Origin: Brenneria izbisi
GTDB lineage: Bacteria; Pseudomonadota; Gammaproteobacteria; Enterobacterales; Enterobacteriaceae
NCBI RefSeq assembly: GCF_025840185.1
Contig: NZ_JAMPJU010000005.1
Location: forward strand, 186,001 to 250,000
DNA length: 64,000 nt
Reading direction: 5' to 3'
Within the stretch, counting starts at the first letter, position 1. Every line of letters starts with the position of its first letter. Both the position numbers and the translations under genes were made by a program. The notes under the pieces are model-generated. The model searched no databases and had not been told where the DNA came from. It saw only the letters and a list, made by a program, of their open reading frames with translations. This document shows, piece by piece, positions 27,500 through 37,105 of this stretch.

Positions 27500-28655
27500 T
27501 GGTTTTCCCCAAAATCAGACAGGCATTATTACCACCAAAGGCAAAAGAGTTGGACAGAATGAACGGACGCGCAAGTCGCCCCGGCTCACTGAGCAAACCG
27601 CAGGGCATCAGTGATGCATCCGGCATGCCGTGTGAGAAATCCTGCGGCGGCAATGGCAGATCCCGCGTCAACAGCAACCAGCAGATGACCGCCTCACAAA
27701 TTCCCGCCGCGCCAAGCGTATGACCGGTAAGATGTTTGGTCGAACTACAGGGAACACGATCGCCAAAAACAGCGTGAATTACTTTCGCTTCGATTTGATC
27801 GTTCAGGCGCGTCGCCGTGCCGTGCAGATTGATATACCCGATATTTTCAGGCTGTAGCCCGGCATGCGCCAACGCTATGTTAATCGCCCGAATAGCGCCT
27901 TCCCCTTCAGGATGAGGCGCCGACATATGATGTGCATCGGAAGACTCACCGATACCCAGAACCGCCACGTCATCAGATTGCGATTGCGAACTGATCATCA
28001 TCAGCGCAGCCCCTTCGCCAATCGTAATACCGTTACGCTGTGCGCTGAAAGGCTGGCAACACATTGGCGAGAGGGATTCCAGACTGTCAAAACCGTTAAG
28101 CGGCATTCGGCTCAGGGTGTCAGCGCCGCCGACAATCGCCACATCCACCAATCCTGAATCAATCAGCCGTTTGCCGCTGATCAACGCCCTGGCGCTAGAA
28201 GAACAGGCTGTCGAAATGGTGTAGGCCGGCCCGTTCAACCCCAGATAAGCAGCCAGAAAACGCGAGGGATCGCCAAGCTCCTGCTGCGCATAACAATAGG
28301 TGGCCAGATTATCGCTGACATAACGATCGGCCTCATCCAGACCTGATGTACTGGTTCCCAGTATCACCGCCACCCGTTCAGCGCCATATCGTGCAACGGC
28401 GGCATCTACCTGCGGTCGAATCTGGTCCAACGCCGCCAGCAGCAATCGGTTGTTTCGGCTGTTATGTTGCGCCAGTTCAGCAGGAATATCCGGCAAATCG
28501 GCATCGACATTGCCGGTCCAGCACGGTTTATCGTGCAACAGCCACCCACAATCTGGATGCATGCCCGGCGCAATACCGCGGACAAGGTTATCGGCCATCT
28601 CATCCAGATTATTGCCCAGAGCATTAAGCGCACCTACGGCGTTAATGTAAATCAT
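27492..28655 (-). CDS. apeO: Main beta-ketoacyl-ACP synthase of the polyene (ApeO)
   Basis: 387 residues, FabF-like. The active Cys is in STACSSSARALISG near 155, and the His residues are in NLHGTATRLND near 280 and LTGHTLGAAGICEA near 315. In characterised APE systems ApeO works as a heterodimer with the chain-length-factor-like ApeC, encoded further upstream here. The start at 28655 (MIYINAVGALNALG) is chosen; an ATG three codons earlier overlaps the lipoprotein gene. Confidence 0.85.
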   Translation of the reverse strand: MIYINAVGALNALGNNLDEMADNLVRGIAPGMHPDCGWLLHDKPCWTGNVDADLPDIPAELAQHNSRNNRLLLAALDQIRPQVDAAVARYGAERVAVILGTSTSGLDEADRYVSDNLATYCYAQQELGDPSRFLAAYLGLNGPAYTISTACSSSARALISGKRLIDSGLVDVAIVGGADTLSRMPLNGFDSLESLSPMCCQPFSAQRNGITIGEGAALMMISSQSQSDDVAVLGIGESSDAHHMSAPHPEGEGAIRAINIALAHAGLQPENIGYINLHGTATRLNDQIEAKVIHAVFGDRVPCSSTKHLTGHTLGAAGICEAVICWLLLTRDLPLPPQDFSHGMPDASLMPCGLLSEPGRLARPFILSNSFAFGGNNACLILGKTND

Positions 28656-28656
28656 G

Positions 28657-29232
28657 TCAGCCATCCAGATGTTGAATAACGATATGGTAACCAAACGCAA
28701 ATTGCTGAATACTCATCGGCGCCCGTTGGTTGTTCCGGGTCATGTAGCGTATTTCGGTAACCAGTGCGCCGCGATCATCACGCAATTGTCTTTTATCGTC
28801 GCTATCCCGCAGCGTCCAACCAGCAGGCAAATGTTGCCGCCACTCGGCTATTGGCCAGTGACTCAGCATGATATCCGCCAGCACCTGACTGGCGGGCGGC
28901 AATTGCGGCAGCACGATCGACTGCTCGGAATGAATGCCCTGCGCGTCATAGGTGACCATAAACAGACGGATGCCGATAGAGGATAATCCGACCAGCGAGA
29001 TCTGCTGGTCATCGGCGCTCAGCATGACCAGCAGCGATTGCTGTTTGCCTTTGAATGTGCCGGTCAACAGTTGCTGTTCGTTGATGGACGGCGCAATACC
29101 TGGCGCCGGCAGCGTAACTTTCACGCCCGGTTTAAGCCACGCCTGTGGGCGGCTGTCATCCTGATTTTTGTTAGCGCAACCATTCAATAATAGCGCGCAA
29201 ACCAGCAGCATTCCGTATCGTAAAGATTTCAT
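28657..29232 (-). CDS. apeN: DUF3261 lipoprotein of the aryl polyene cluster (ApeN)
   Basis: 191 residues. The signal peptide ends in the lipobox LLNGC (Cys near residue 18), so it is an envelope lipoprotein. The remainder fits the DUF3261 family found in aryl polyene clusters. It probably helps deliver the pigment lipid to the outer membrane with the LolA-like and MMPL proteins. The ATG at 29232 overlaps the exporter stop (ATGA). Confidence 0.8.
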   Translation of the reverse strand: MKSLRYGMLLVCALLLNGCANKNQDDSRPQAWLKPGVKVTLPAPGIAPSINEQQLLTGTFKGKQQSLLVMLSADDQQISLVGLSSIGIRLFMVTYDAQGIHSEQSIVLPQLPPASQVLADIMLSHWPIAEWRQHLPAGWTLRDSDDKRQLRDDRGALVTEIRYMTRNNQRAPMSIQQFAFGYHIVIQHLDG

Positions 29233-31550
29233 TTTCGCTTCCCTTTTGAATCCGGCAATGCCAGCGGCGCCAACAAAAAGGCGGTAAAAATACCGCTGCA
29301 CAGCACAATACCAAAGCTACTAATGGCCTGTGTGCTGCTGAAAATCAGCATACCGAGCGTCAACAGCGCCACACACATCGCCAGCGTCACGGCCAGTAAC
29401 GAGGTCATCGGCGTTCCGCGCGGATTGCTGAAAAACAGTGTGTAATTAATGCCGATACCCAATACCAGAACCAGTGCCAGCAATGAAAACAGATTTAACG
29501 CATGGCCACTCAGCGCCAGTACCGCCAGACCAGCGCCCAGCGACAACACCGACGGCACCACGCTCAATAGTCCGCGGCAAAGTCCTAAACGAATGACGTA
29601 GCTTAACGCAATCACCGCCAACGCCGCAGCCAACAACCAGCCGAGCATCACGCGATAAAAACCGAATAATTCGTCGAAAGTGCTTTTCCGGTCAATCCAC
29701 GCCACGCCTGGCAACGTTTTCGCCAACCGCCCGAGCGCCGCGCTATCACTGACGCCACTGACCGGCACCAACACACCGCTTTTCCCTTCCGGCAACGTCA
29801 ACCACAACAATCGCCATCCTTCGCTTATCGGACTGTTCAGCCAGATTTCCGGGGTCACAGACATTGGCCGAACATCTGGCGATGCGGCATCAACGCCTGC
29901 CTCATTAAGCCGCCCGATAACCGTAACGGCTGCTGATGCGATAAGTTTACCATCACGCTGTTGTTGCGCCAGCGACGAAAGCGGCAACAGACGATAAGCG
30001 GTTAACCATGCCTGTTGTCGCGCATCACGTAATTTTGGAGCAAGTTGCTCCAACCGTTGCAGCGTTTCCTCGGCGCTGTTGCCATACACCACAAACCAGG
30101 TTTGATCGGCACTCTGCCCGGTCAACGCCGTAATCTGACGCTCTTGTCGCATAAGGTCCTGCGGCAGCGCCTGCAACTGGGTAATGTCGTCATTCACCTC
30201 CATTTGCAACAGCCCAACAACGGAAAGCGCCAACAGTATCAGCGGAAGCCCCTGACGAACACCGCGCCGACGTCGCCAGGTGGCCAACCAACGTCCCATC
30301 AACACCATGGCAGGAACGGGTCTGACTGGCAGTCCCTTGACCAGAAAGGGATACCAGCATACGACTGTCAGGCAGGAGGCCGTCAGTCCGGTTGCGGCAA
30401 AGACGGCCAACTGCTGCAAGCCGGGGAACGGCGCCAACGCCATCATCAGGTAGGCCATCACCGCCGTCCCCAGCGCCAGTAAAAGTGCTGGCAGCACCTT
30501 TCTTAGACTTTCCAATGGAGATACATAACCGCCATGCACCATGCGCTCAACCAGATAATAAAGCGTATAGTCCGCTGAAATACCCACGATGCTGATGCTC
30601 ATAACCAATGTCATGAGATGCAGTTCACCAAACAACAACAACGTAAAAACCGTTCCTGCCAGCGCGCCAATTCCCACAGACAACGCGCACAATAACAACG
30701 GGCGCGGAGAACGGAATACGAAGAAAATCAACAGCAGCACACCAGCCACGGTCGCCACGCCGAGCGTCGACACATCCTGTTTGGCCTGCTGACTGGCATG
30801 GTTGCTAAACAACACTGTACCGCGAGTTAATACCTCGGCATCAGGGAACTGCGCGTTAAGCGATACTTCGATCGCCTTAAGTTTATCGACCAGTTGCTGA
30901 TTACGCGCCATATCGAACGAATTGCCGCGTAACTCGCCGTGAAGAAAATACCAGGATCGTCCCTGCGCATCCGTTGCCGTCAGCCAGCCCTGCGACAACC
31001 CCAATTGACTGGCATTTTGCTGCATCGCCAATTGGGAGCCGCGCACCAGCATGAGCGGATCATGACGCAACTCTTTACCACTCACTCCGGCAAACGCAGA
31101 ATAGAGTTGCGCCAGTACCCAGTCCGCCTGTGCGTCGCCACCATTTTTCAAACGCGTCCGCGTAGCGGGATCGACCAGGCCGTTGCGATGTTCAAATACA
31201 AATTTCCCCCACCGCTGTTGCTGTTCGGCATCAATCGGCCCTTTGACATCTTGCAAATCAGGAAGCGCTTGTAACTGCTTCAACCACCAGTCGGCAACCG
31301 CCGGGTCCGCAAGCTTACCCGGCGTAACCAGCCACACGATCTGTCGATCCAGGCGCTGCATAAAACCTTGCTGTAATTCCGGTGGAATGGCGCCCATCGC
31401 CTGTTTAGGCAGCAACGCCAATACGCTGCTGTTAATCTGCGCTTTCGGCAGCAATAGCGTTAATGCCACAATCAGCATCACGCAACAGCCCATCCAGAAA
31501 AAAGCCGCGCGGCGTACCCAGTCAGAAAACGAAACGCTGCTGTTCATCAT
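29229..31550 (-). CDS. apeM: MMPL/RND-type lipid exporter (ApeM)
   Basis: 773 residues. A first membrane helix, then a periplasmic domain of about 210 residues, a block of five or six helices (from VATVAGVLLLIFFVF near 268), a second periplasmic domain and a last helix block give the RND/MMPL layout. The motif GISADYTLYYL near 330 and its second copy GIGINYTLFFSN near 705 are the proton-relay region of such exporters. It probably moves the finished aryl polyene lipid out of the inner membrane. The start is ambiguous among GTG 31553, ATG 31550 and ATG 31547. Confidence 0.85.
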   Translation of the reverse strand: MMNSSVSFSDWVRRAAFFWMGCCVMLIVALTLLLPKAQINSSVLALLPKQAMGAIPPELQQGFMQRLDRQIVWLVTPGKLADPAVADWWLKQLQALPDLQDVKGPIDAEQQQRWGKFVFEHRNGLVDPATRTRLKNGGDAQADWVLAQLYSAFAGVSGKELRHDPLMLVRGSQLAMQQNASQLGLSQGWLTATDAQGRSWYFLHGELRGNSFDMARNQQLVDKLKAIEVSLNAQFPDAEVLTRGTVLFSNHASQQAKQDVSTLGVATVAGVLLLIFFVFRSPRPLLLCALSVGIGALAGTVFTLLLFGELHLMTLVMSISIVGISADYTLYYLVERMVHGGYVSPLESLRKVLPALLLALGTAVMAYLMMALAPFPGLQQLAVFAATGLTASCLTVVCWYPFLVKGLPVRPVPAMVLMGRWLATWRRRRGVRQGLPLILLALSVVGLLQMEVNDDITQLQALPQDLMRQERQITALTGQSADQTWFVVYGNSAEETLQRLEQLAPKLRDARQQAWLTAYRLLPLSSLAQQQRDGKLIASAAVTVIGRLNEAGVDAASPDVRPMSVTPEIWLNSPISEGWRLLWLTLPEGKSGVLVPVSGVSDSAALGRLAKTLPGVAWIDRKSTFDELFGFYRVMLGWLLAAALAVIALSYVIRLGLCRGLLSVVPSVLSLGAGLAVLALSGHALNLFSLLALVLVLGIGINYTLFFSNPRGTPMTSLLAVTLAMCVALLTLGMLIFSSTQAISSFGIVLCSGIFTAFLLAPLALPDSKGKRK

Positions 31551-32127
31551 CACTTAACGTCCTGGGAGTGAGCCGTTGATTGCTCAGGGTAATACGTGTC
31601 ATATCTCCCTGACGGTCATCCAGCACTATACCGTCAAGAAACTCGCCGCCATTTAGTGTGATGGTGTTGAACAACTTATCCAGTGGCGATGTTTTCGGCG
31701 TCAGCACCAACCGCCACTGCTGGTTTTCCCGATCGGTGAAATCAATGGCAAAGTTTTGCTCCAGCACGCGCCGATCGGCTTGAAATAAGGCGCGCAATAA
31801 GTGATTGAATTGAAACATCTGCGGATTGCTTTCCGCAGTGACAATCTGCGGCGACTGCCCGTTCATCACCTGAACCATGCGCTTATCATCCAGTACCATC
31901 GTCAAGGGGAAAGGCGTTGCCTGATGCCACCATAGTCCTTTATCCTGCGCGATCAGCAACTGACCGCTGGATTTGAGCGGTTTCGCCATGCCTTTGATTT
32001 CACGTTGTTGGGTAAACTCAGCACGCACTACGGGCTGGCTGCTGAACCGCTGTTGCAACTCCTCCAACGTAACGGCCTGCACCGTACCGCTCAACATCAG
32101 TAAAACCGCAACGATCATTCGTATCAT
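31522..32127 (-). CDS. apeL: LolA-like periplasmic carrier of the aryl polyene cluster (ApeL)
   Basis: 201 residues. It has a signal peptide (MIVAVLLMLSGTVQA, cut near 18) and a LolA-type fold with FTQQREIKGMAKPLKSSGQL near 39 and LWWHQATPFPLTMV near 66. It should shuttle a lipidic product across the periplasm, as LolA does for lipoproteins. The ATG overlaps the thioesterase stop by four bases, and the gene overlaps the exporter downstream by about 30 bases. Confidence 0.85.
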   Translation of the reverse strand: MIRMIVAVLLMLSGTVQAVTLEELQQRFSSQPVVRAEFTQQREIKGMAKPLKSSGQLLIAQDKGLWWHQATPFPLTMVLDDKRMVQVMNGQSPQIVTAESNPQMFQFNHLLRALFQADRRVLEQNFAIDFTDRENQQWRLVLTPKTSPLDKLFNTITLNGGEFLDGIVLDDRQGDMTRITLSNQRLTPRTLSDDEQQRFVF

Positions 32128-32546
32128 GGCGTCACTCCAAGGCGTTCAAATAAAATGGGGGGAGAAACAAAGCCCAGTTCGTGGCTTCCTTCCTGTACCG
32201 CCACCTGAATCGTATAACCCGTGGTCGTGCGCTGACCGCTTTGCGCATCAAAAATCCGGTAAGCAATGCGTAAACGGTTTTCGACTTCTTCAATCGAGGC
32301 CCGCACGCGGATACGTTGTTCGTAGGTCAGCGCCACTCGGTACTTCACGCGGGTATCCACCACCGGCCAGACATAGCCAGACACCTTCATCTCGCGGTAG
32401 CCGTAGTTGAACTTGCTGAGCAACGCCTCGCGCGCTACTTCAAAAAAGCGGAAATAGTTGCCATGCCAGACAACACCCATCGGATCGCAGTCATGGAAAG
32501 AGACTGTCAGTTCTATCTCATGGCTTAAGCGGGGATCGTTTAACAC
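32124..32546 (-). CDS. apeK: Acyl-CoA/ACP thioesterase, 4HBT type (ApeK)
   Basis: 140 residues with the 4-hydroxybenzoyl-CoA-thioesterase signature HDCDPMGVVWHGNYFRFFE near residue 18, including the catalytic Asp. It may release or edit acyl thioesters during polyene synthesis. It starts at a GTG preceded by a good AAGGAG, two bases after the apeJ stop. Confidence 0.85.
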   Translation of the reverse strand: MLNDPRLSHEIELTVSFHDCDPMGVVWHGNYFRFFEVAREALLSKFNYGYREMKVSGYVWPVVDTRVKYRVALTYEQRIRVRASIEEVENRLRIAYRIFDAQSGQRTTTGYTIQVAVQEGSHELGFVSPPILFERLGVTP

Positions 32547-32548
32547 CG

Positions 32549-34258
32549 TTACTCCTTTTTCCCGGAAGACTGTTCATCATCAGGCAATCTCCAGAAATCA
32601 AAAAAATTAAACCAGTCCAGAGGCGATTTCAGCGCATAGTGCGCCAACCGTTCAGCATAGCGATCAATCACCTGCTGCAACGTCTGTTGGCGGGTGGCGC
32701 GCGGTAAGACAATAGGATCGGCAAACGACTCGCAATAGACACGGAGTTTTTGCCGTTCACGGATCACAAACATCAGTAGCACCGGGCAACGTAACGCCGC
32801 AGCCAATACAAAAGGACCTTGCGGGAAAGGCGCGTCACGCCCCAGAAAACGACTCCACACCACACGGCGAACCCCACCTCGCTGGCGATTCACCGACGTG
32901 CGGTCACCGACGATCGCCACCCATTCACCCGCTTCCAACTTTTGTTGCAGCATCATGGCGGTATCGGGACCAATATCGTTGACAGGGATAAGATTCACCC
33001 CTGCTTGCGGTGCAACCACGTCCAGTACCTGCTTAAAGCGCTGTGCGTTTTCGGTGAACACCAACGCATTAATAACCAAACCGCTAACCTGCTGCGCCAA
33101 CGCCCGACACACCTCGACATCGCCGAGGTGCGAGACCAGAATTAGCTGCCCTTTTTGCTTACCTTGCTCAATGATTTCTCGCGCGCCGGGTGCGAAGTCA
33201 ATATCACATCCCCAGCGCAAATCCCCGCGCCAACTGGCGATTTTATCCAGCATCGCCTGCCCAAAACGCAGAAAATGGTGATAGCTGCTGAGCGGTTTGG
33301 GCAACACAATGTCATGCTGGCGCGCATAATTACCGATTTGCCGCAACCACGCTTGCGACGCTCTGCGCTGTGCGCGGCCGGTCAGCCAGTAAAACGCGAT
33401 AACCGGCCAGAGAAACAGCGTAAACAGCCCGCGTCCCAAACGTTGATATACCGCCAACATAAATCGCATGCCGAGAAGACCTTTGCGTTCAGCCACCCCA
33501 GCCCAGTGCGCCTGACGACAGCGCGTCAACAACGAAGGAATGCGCGGCAGCATGCCGAAAAACAATCGCGTATGCATCCAGGATATGCGCAGATTATCGT
33601 GCAGAGCATCGAAATGAGACAGGCCATTTTCTGGATAGGTCACCGCCGTATCGACAAAGCGGCTGGGCGTCCCCGCCCAATAGAGTCGCACCATGATTTC
33701 CGTATCGAAATCCATGCGATGACCTACAGATTGTCTGGCAATTAAAGTAAGCGTGACATCAACAGGATAAACCCGAAATCCACACATACTGTCCTTGATG
33801 GAGAAAGAGAGCGTTTCAATCCAAACCCAGACATGGGTTATATAGCGTCCGTAAAGGCGAGATTTTGGCACTGATGCATCGTAACGCGGTCGACCGGAAA
33901 TCAGGCTGTCTGGGTGACGTTTTGCCGCATCCAACAAGTGCGGCGCATCTTCTATCTGGTGCTGCCCATCTGCATCCACCTGCAAGACATGAGTAAATCC
34001 AGCCTGCGCCGCCGCTTTAATGCCACTGATCACCGCCGCGCCTTTTCCGCTATTTTGCGTCAGGCCAATCAACGTCACGCTGTCGTTTTCCGCCGCCAGC
34101 TGTTTCAGCATCTGCTGGGTTGCCGCGTCGCTTCCATCATCAACAATGAAGACTGGCAGGGAAAAAGGCACCAGACGCGCCAGCACCGAAGACATCATGG
34201 CACCGTGGTTATAGCAGGGGATCACCACACAAGGGGAAAACTCACTATTTACTGGCAT
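32549..34258 (-). CDS. apeJ: Bifunctional glycosyltransferase 2 / lysophospholipid-type acyltransferase (ApeJ)
   Basis: 569 residues in two domains. The first ~240 are a GT-A family 2 glycosyltransferase: VIPCYNHGAMMSS near 12, VDDGSD near 38 and the acidic metal site DADGQHQIED near 97. The C-terminal ~280 resemble LpxL/HtrB acyltransferases, with ILVSHLGDVEVC near 375 and VAIVGDRTSVN near 445. It probably attaches sugar and acyl parts to anchor the aryl polyene as a lipid. The fusion is typical of APE clusters. It overlaps apeI by 14 bases. Confidence 0.85.
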   Translation of the reverse strand: MPVNSEFSPCVVIPCYNHGAMMSSVLARLVPFSLPVFIVDDGSDAATQQMLKQLAAENDSVTLIGLTQNSGKGAAVISGIKAAAQAGFTHVLQVDADGQHQIEDAPHLLDAAKRHPDSLISGRPRYDASVPKSRLYGRYITHVWVWIETLSFSIKDSMCGFRVYPVDVTLTLIARQSVGHRMDFDTEIMVRLYWAGTPSRFVDTAVTYPENGLSHFDALHDNLRISWMHTRLFFGMLPRIPSLLTRCRQAHWAGVAERKGLLGMRFMLAVYQRLGRGLFTLFLWPVIAFYWLTGRAQRRASQAWLRQIGNYARQHDIVLPKPLSSYHHFLRFGQAMLDKIASWRGDLRWGCDIDFAPGAREIIEQGKQKGQLILVSHLGDVEVCRALAQQVSGLVINALVFTENAQRFKQVLDVVAPQAGVNLIPVNDIGPDTAMMLQQKLEAGEWVAIVGDRTSVNRQRGGVRRVVWSRFLGRDAPFPQGPFVLAAALRCPVLLMFVIRERQKLRVYCESFADPIVLPRATRQQTLQQVIDRYAERLAHYALKSPLDWFNFFDFWRLPDDEQSSGKKE

Positions 34259-34637
34259 AAGAGCGTTCCGTGGCAGGCTCGAGTTTTATTTTTCCGCTAC
34301 TGGCGGTTCGCTCGGCGTTCCCTTCCTGAATATGGTAGCTAAAGGTCAGCCACTGCTTGTCAGCACGCCACATTAATACCAGACGCAACGTTTTTCCCGG
34401 CAGAATTGGCTGCTGGAACTTGATGTTTTCGATAGAAGAAAACTGCCACCCCGGAACCAACAGTTCAGCGGCATAGCGCATCACCCAATCCAGTTGCGCC
34501 ACGCCTGGCAACAGCGGCTGTTCAGAAAAATGTCCTTTAAACCAGAACAGATTGGGGTTCACCCGCAGCATCAGTTCAACCTGCGATTCTTCACTCGTTT
34601 TTTTCACACAGAGCCGAGCAAGCTCAACGGGTAGCAT
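34245..34637 (-). CDS. apeI: FabA/FabZ-like 3-hydroxyacyl-ACP dehydratase (ApeI)
   Basis: 130 residues starting MLPVELARL. This start has AGGAAC upstream and avoids a long unlikely N-terminus. The hotdog motif FKGHFSEQPLLPGVAQLDWV near 35 contains the catalytic His. In known APE systems ApeI acts with ApeP to dehydrate the growing chain. It overlaps the ligase gene by 14 bases. Confidence 0.83.
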   Translation of the reverse strand: MLPVELARLCVKKTSEESQVELMLRVNPNLFWFKGHFSEQPLLPGVAQLDWVMRYAAELLVPGWQFSSIENIKFQQPILPGKTLRLVLMWRADKQWLTFSYHIQEGNAERTASSGKIKLEPATERSYASK

Positions 34638-35979
34638 GAAATAGTTCCTGTATCTGCGGCCAGGCACGTTTACTCTGGCTATTATGGGGAATAACATCAA
34701 CGACACGCCAGAAACGCGGCATGGCCAGCGGCTCCAGCCATTTGTGCAGCTCATGCCGCCACTGGCGCTTCAAGCGGGGCAAATCAGCGTTCATTTCTGG
34801 TGAGTTCAGCACCAGCACTACGCCAATACCGCTGCGCTCTGGTCGAGTCACCTGTAACGCGACCGCATCGGCAATTTCCGGCAGTTCAAGTAAACGCCGT
34901 TCGATCTCGCTAAGAGAGATCCGTTTGTCTTCTATTTTCACAATACGATCATGTCGACCACACAGTTGGAAGTTTCCTGCATCATCAAACACCAGCCTGT
35001 CATCCAGCTTATGACCTTGCGGATGCGGAATAAGCGCTGATCGCGCCCACCAATTATCTTGTTCGTCACGCAGCAGCGAAACCCCAGGGAACAGTTGCCA
35101 CGGTATAGTGTCCGCTTCACGGAAACGCCAGGCCAAAACCCCGGTTTCAGTGCTGCCGTAAATCTCATGGACCGATTGCGTAAACCATTCTGCCGCTGCC
35201 CTGGCGTGTGTCCAGGGTAACATGCCGCCCGCGGATATAATCAACTGACACGATGGCGCCGTGAGCGCATGATCGATACGCCGTAAAAAAGCCGGACTGC
35301 TGATAAACACGTAACGCCGTTGTCGACTCTGCGAGGTGAGTTGTTCGGTATAAAGCAACTGACGACTGTCAAAACGCAAACCCAGCGCCATCGGCAACCA
35401 GATGCGGAACGTGAGCCCATACAGGTGTTGATGAGTAACAGAGGCGATAACATCACAGCCTTTTAAACAGGAACCCCAGCGTTGAGCCAGCCAGAACGAT
35501 TCATCATCCAGACAACTTACTGGTTTGACAACCTGACGCGGTTTTCCGGTAGAACCGGAGGTAAACAGCACAATGTAGGCATCATCCGGGATAGCTGGCA
35601 ATGCGGCGCTATCCGTATTATTGATGTCAGATATGAGAGTAAACTGCGCGCAATCCAGACTCAGCGCCACATCGGTCAGCAGACCATCAAACGCATCCGC
35701 CTGTTCCTGTAATACGGACTGACGACAGTGTCCCGGCACCACGGGAACTTTTCCCGCATGCAGCGCGGCCAATAGTCCGATGGTAAAGCGATAACTGTCT
35801 TCAAAGCACAATGCCCACCGCCGTTCGTGACGGCTAATCAACTGCTGACAAAGCGCGGCAGCCTGCTGTTTTAGTTCACCCAGCGTAAAGGTACGGACAC
35901 CATTACAGGCGACAATACGCAGCGGATCGCCATCCCCCATCAACCAGTCATTAACAGCCCGGACGTCAATACGATTCAT
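34624..35979 (-). CDS. apeH: AMP-dependent acyl-ACP/CoA ligase, starter activation (ApeH)
   Basis: 451 residues of the ANL adenylate-forming family. The P-loop-like motif VLFTSGSTGKPRQVVKP lies near 112, EIYGSTETG near 245 and LCGRHDRIVKIEDKRIS near 325. It should activate the aromatic starter, 4-hydroxybenzoate in studied E. coli and Xenorhabdus systems, and load it on a carrier protein. The ATG at 35979 overlaps the apeG stop (ATGA). Confidence 0.85.
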   Translation of the reverse strand: MNRIDVRAVNDWLMGDGDPLRIVACNGVRTFTLGELKQQAAALCQQLISRHERRWALCFEDSYRFTIGLLAALHAGKVPVVPGHCRQSVLQEQADAFDGLLTDVALSLDCAQFTLISDINNTDSAALPAIPDDAYIVLFTSGSTGKPRQVVKPVSCLDDESFWLAQRWGSCLKGCDVIASVTHQHLYGLTFRIWLPMALGLRFDSRQLLYTEQLTSQSRQRRYVFISSPAFLRRIDHALTAPSCQLIISAGGMLPWTHARAAAEWFTQSVHEIYGSTETGVLAWRFREADTIPWQLFPGVSLLRDEQDNWWARSALIPHPQGHKLDDRLVFDDAGNFQLCGRHDRIVKIEDKRISLSEIERRLLELPEIADAVALQVTRPERSGIGVVLVLNSPEMNADLPRLKRQWRHELHKWLEPLAMPRFWRVVDVIPHNSQSKRAWPQIQELFHATR

Positions 35980-36536
35980 ACTTGTCTTCTCAGACGCTGG
36001 CGCATCAACCATTCGCTTCCCATCAACAGTCCCATCAGCACATAGCTGATCATGCCATTCCATAACATCCACCAATGAACATTGCCGACAAAACAGGTCA
36101 GTGCGGCAACACTGCCATTAAAAATAAAAAACAGGCACCAGATTTGCGTCACGCGACGCGTATAGGTTATTGCCTGAATCGGGAGTTCCGGTTTCCGAAT
36201 ACGGGCAAAACGTTCCACCAACGGCATGCCGCTGTATAGTGAACTGCCAAACAACAATAACATCACGCCATTTACCGCGACGGGATACCATAGTAACCAG
36301 TAACCATCGCGCAGTAACAAACTGGCGATGGAAACCGCGGCGCCCACAGCGGCCAGAAGCAATGCCGTCCCTTTAAATACGTGTTTCTCACCGCGCAAGG
36401 CGGCGAAACGTAAAAGAAACATCAGTGCCAGCACAAACAACAACCAGCGATGATCTGGATGAGTAATGCCAAACCAGACCACAAAAGGCCAGGTGAGCAT
36501 CATTAGCACATTCAGGCAACGTATCAGCGCACGCAT
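35976..36536 (-). CDS. apeG: Small polytopic membrane protein of the aryl polyene cluster (ApeG, COG4648-like)
   Basis: 186 residues with about five hydrophobic segments, for example LIRCLNVLMMLTWPFVVWFG at the start and LFVLALMFLLRFAAL near 34. It matches the conserved membrane protein at this place in aryl polyene clusters. No catalytic motif is visible and its role is unknown. The ATG at 36536 or the GTG one codon upstream may be used. Confidence 0.75.
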   Translation of the reverse strand: MRALIRCLNVLMMLTWPFVVWFGITHPDHRWLLFVLALMFLLRFAALRGEKHVFKGTALLLAAVGAAVSIASLLLRDGYWLLWYPVAVNGVMLLLFGSSLYSGMPLVERFARIRKPELPIQAITYTRRVTQIWCLFFIFNGSVAALTCFVGNVHWWMLWNGMISYVLMGLLMGSEWLMRQRLRRQV

Positions 36537-36551
36537 CACTTTCCCGAATCG

Positions 36552-36803
36552 TTAACCTTCATGAATCAGACGTTCTACCGCATCGACAATATCCTGCACA
36601 GTCCGCACTGATTTAAAGGTTTCGGGTGATATTTTGCGGCCAATACGCTTTTGTAGATGAACCACCATATCCACGGCATCGATACTATCCAGTTCAAGTT
36701 CTTCATAGAGACGAGACTCTGGTTTAATATTATCCGCATCCAGTTCGAACAATTTGACCAGCAGATCTGTAATTTCCTGATAAATTTCATTTTTATTCAT
36801 CAT
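36552..36803 (-). CDS. apeF: Acyl carrier protein of the aryl polyene cluster (ApeF)
   Basis: 83 residues with the phosphopantetheine attachment Ser in LELDSIDAVDMV near residue 39, and the acidic composition of carrier proteins. It carries the starter or growing chain for the ApeO-ApeC ketosynthase. It needs a phosphopantetheinyl transferase that is not recognisable inside the cluster. Confidence 0.88.
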   Translation of the reverse strand: MMNKNEIYQEITDLLVKLFELDADNIKPESRLYEELELDSIDAVDMVVHLQKRIGRKISPETFKSVRTVQDIVDAVERLIHEG

Positions 36804-36821
36804 TAACTCATTATTTTACTA

Positions 36822-37088
36822 TCAGGCACTAATAGCGCGCTGAGCGTTGATGAAAGCAGTCAGAGTTGCAACGGAAAAAAAGTGCCGGCGCATCTCTTCA
36901 CTTTCCGCGGAAAGCACGACGCCATAGCGATTTTTTACTGCCAGCCCCAATTCAAGCGCATCGATCGAATCCAATCCAAGACCATCACCAAACAGAGGTG
37001 CATCCGTTTCGATTTCATCGACGCCGATATCTTCAAGATTCAGAGATTCGATAATCATCTCTTTAATTTCAATAAACATATTTTCCAT
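36822..37088 (-). CDS. apeE: Acyl carrier protein of the aryl polyene cluster (ApeE)
   Basis: 88 residues with the attachment Ser in GLGLDSIDALELGL near residue 40. It is the second carrier protein in tandem with ApeF. In studied systems one carrier holds the malonyl extender and growing chain while the other holds the starter. It lies 17 bases after apeD. Confidence 0.88.
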   Translation of the reverse strand: MENMFIEIKEMIIESLNLEDIGVDEIETDAPLFGDGLGLDSIDALELGLAVKNRYGVVLSAESEEMRRHFFSVATLTAFINAQRAISA

Positions 37089-37105
37089 AAGGTGTATCCA
37101 AATAA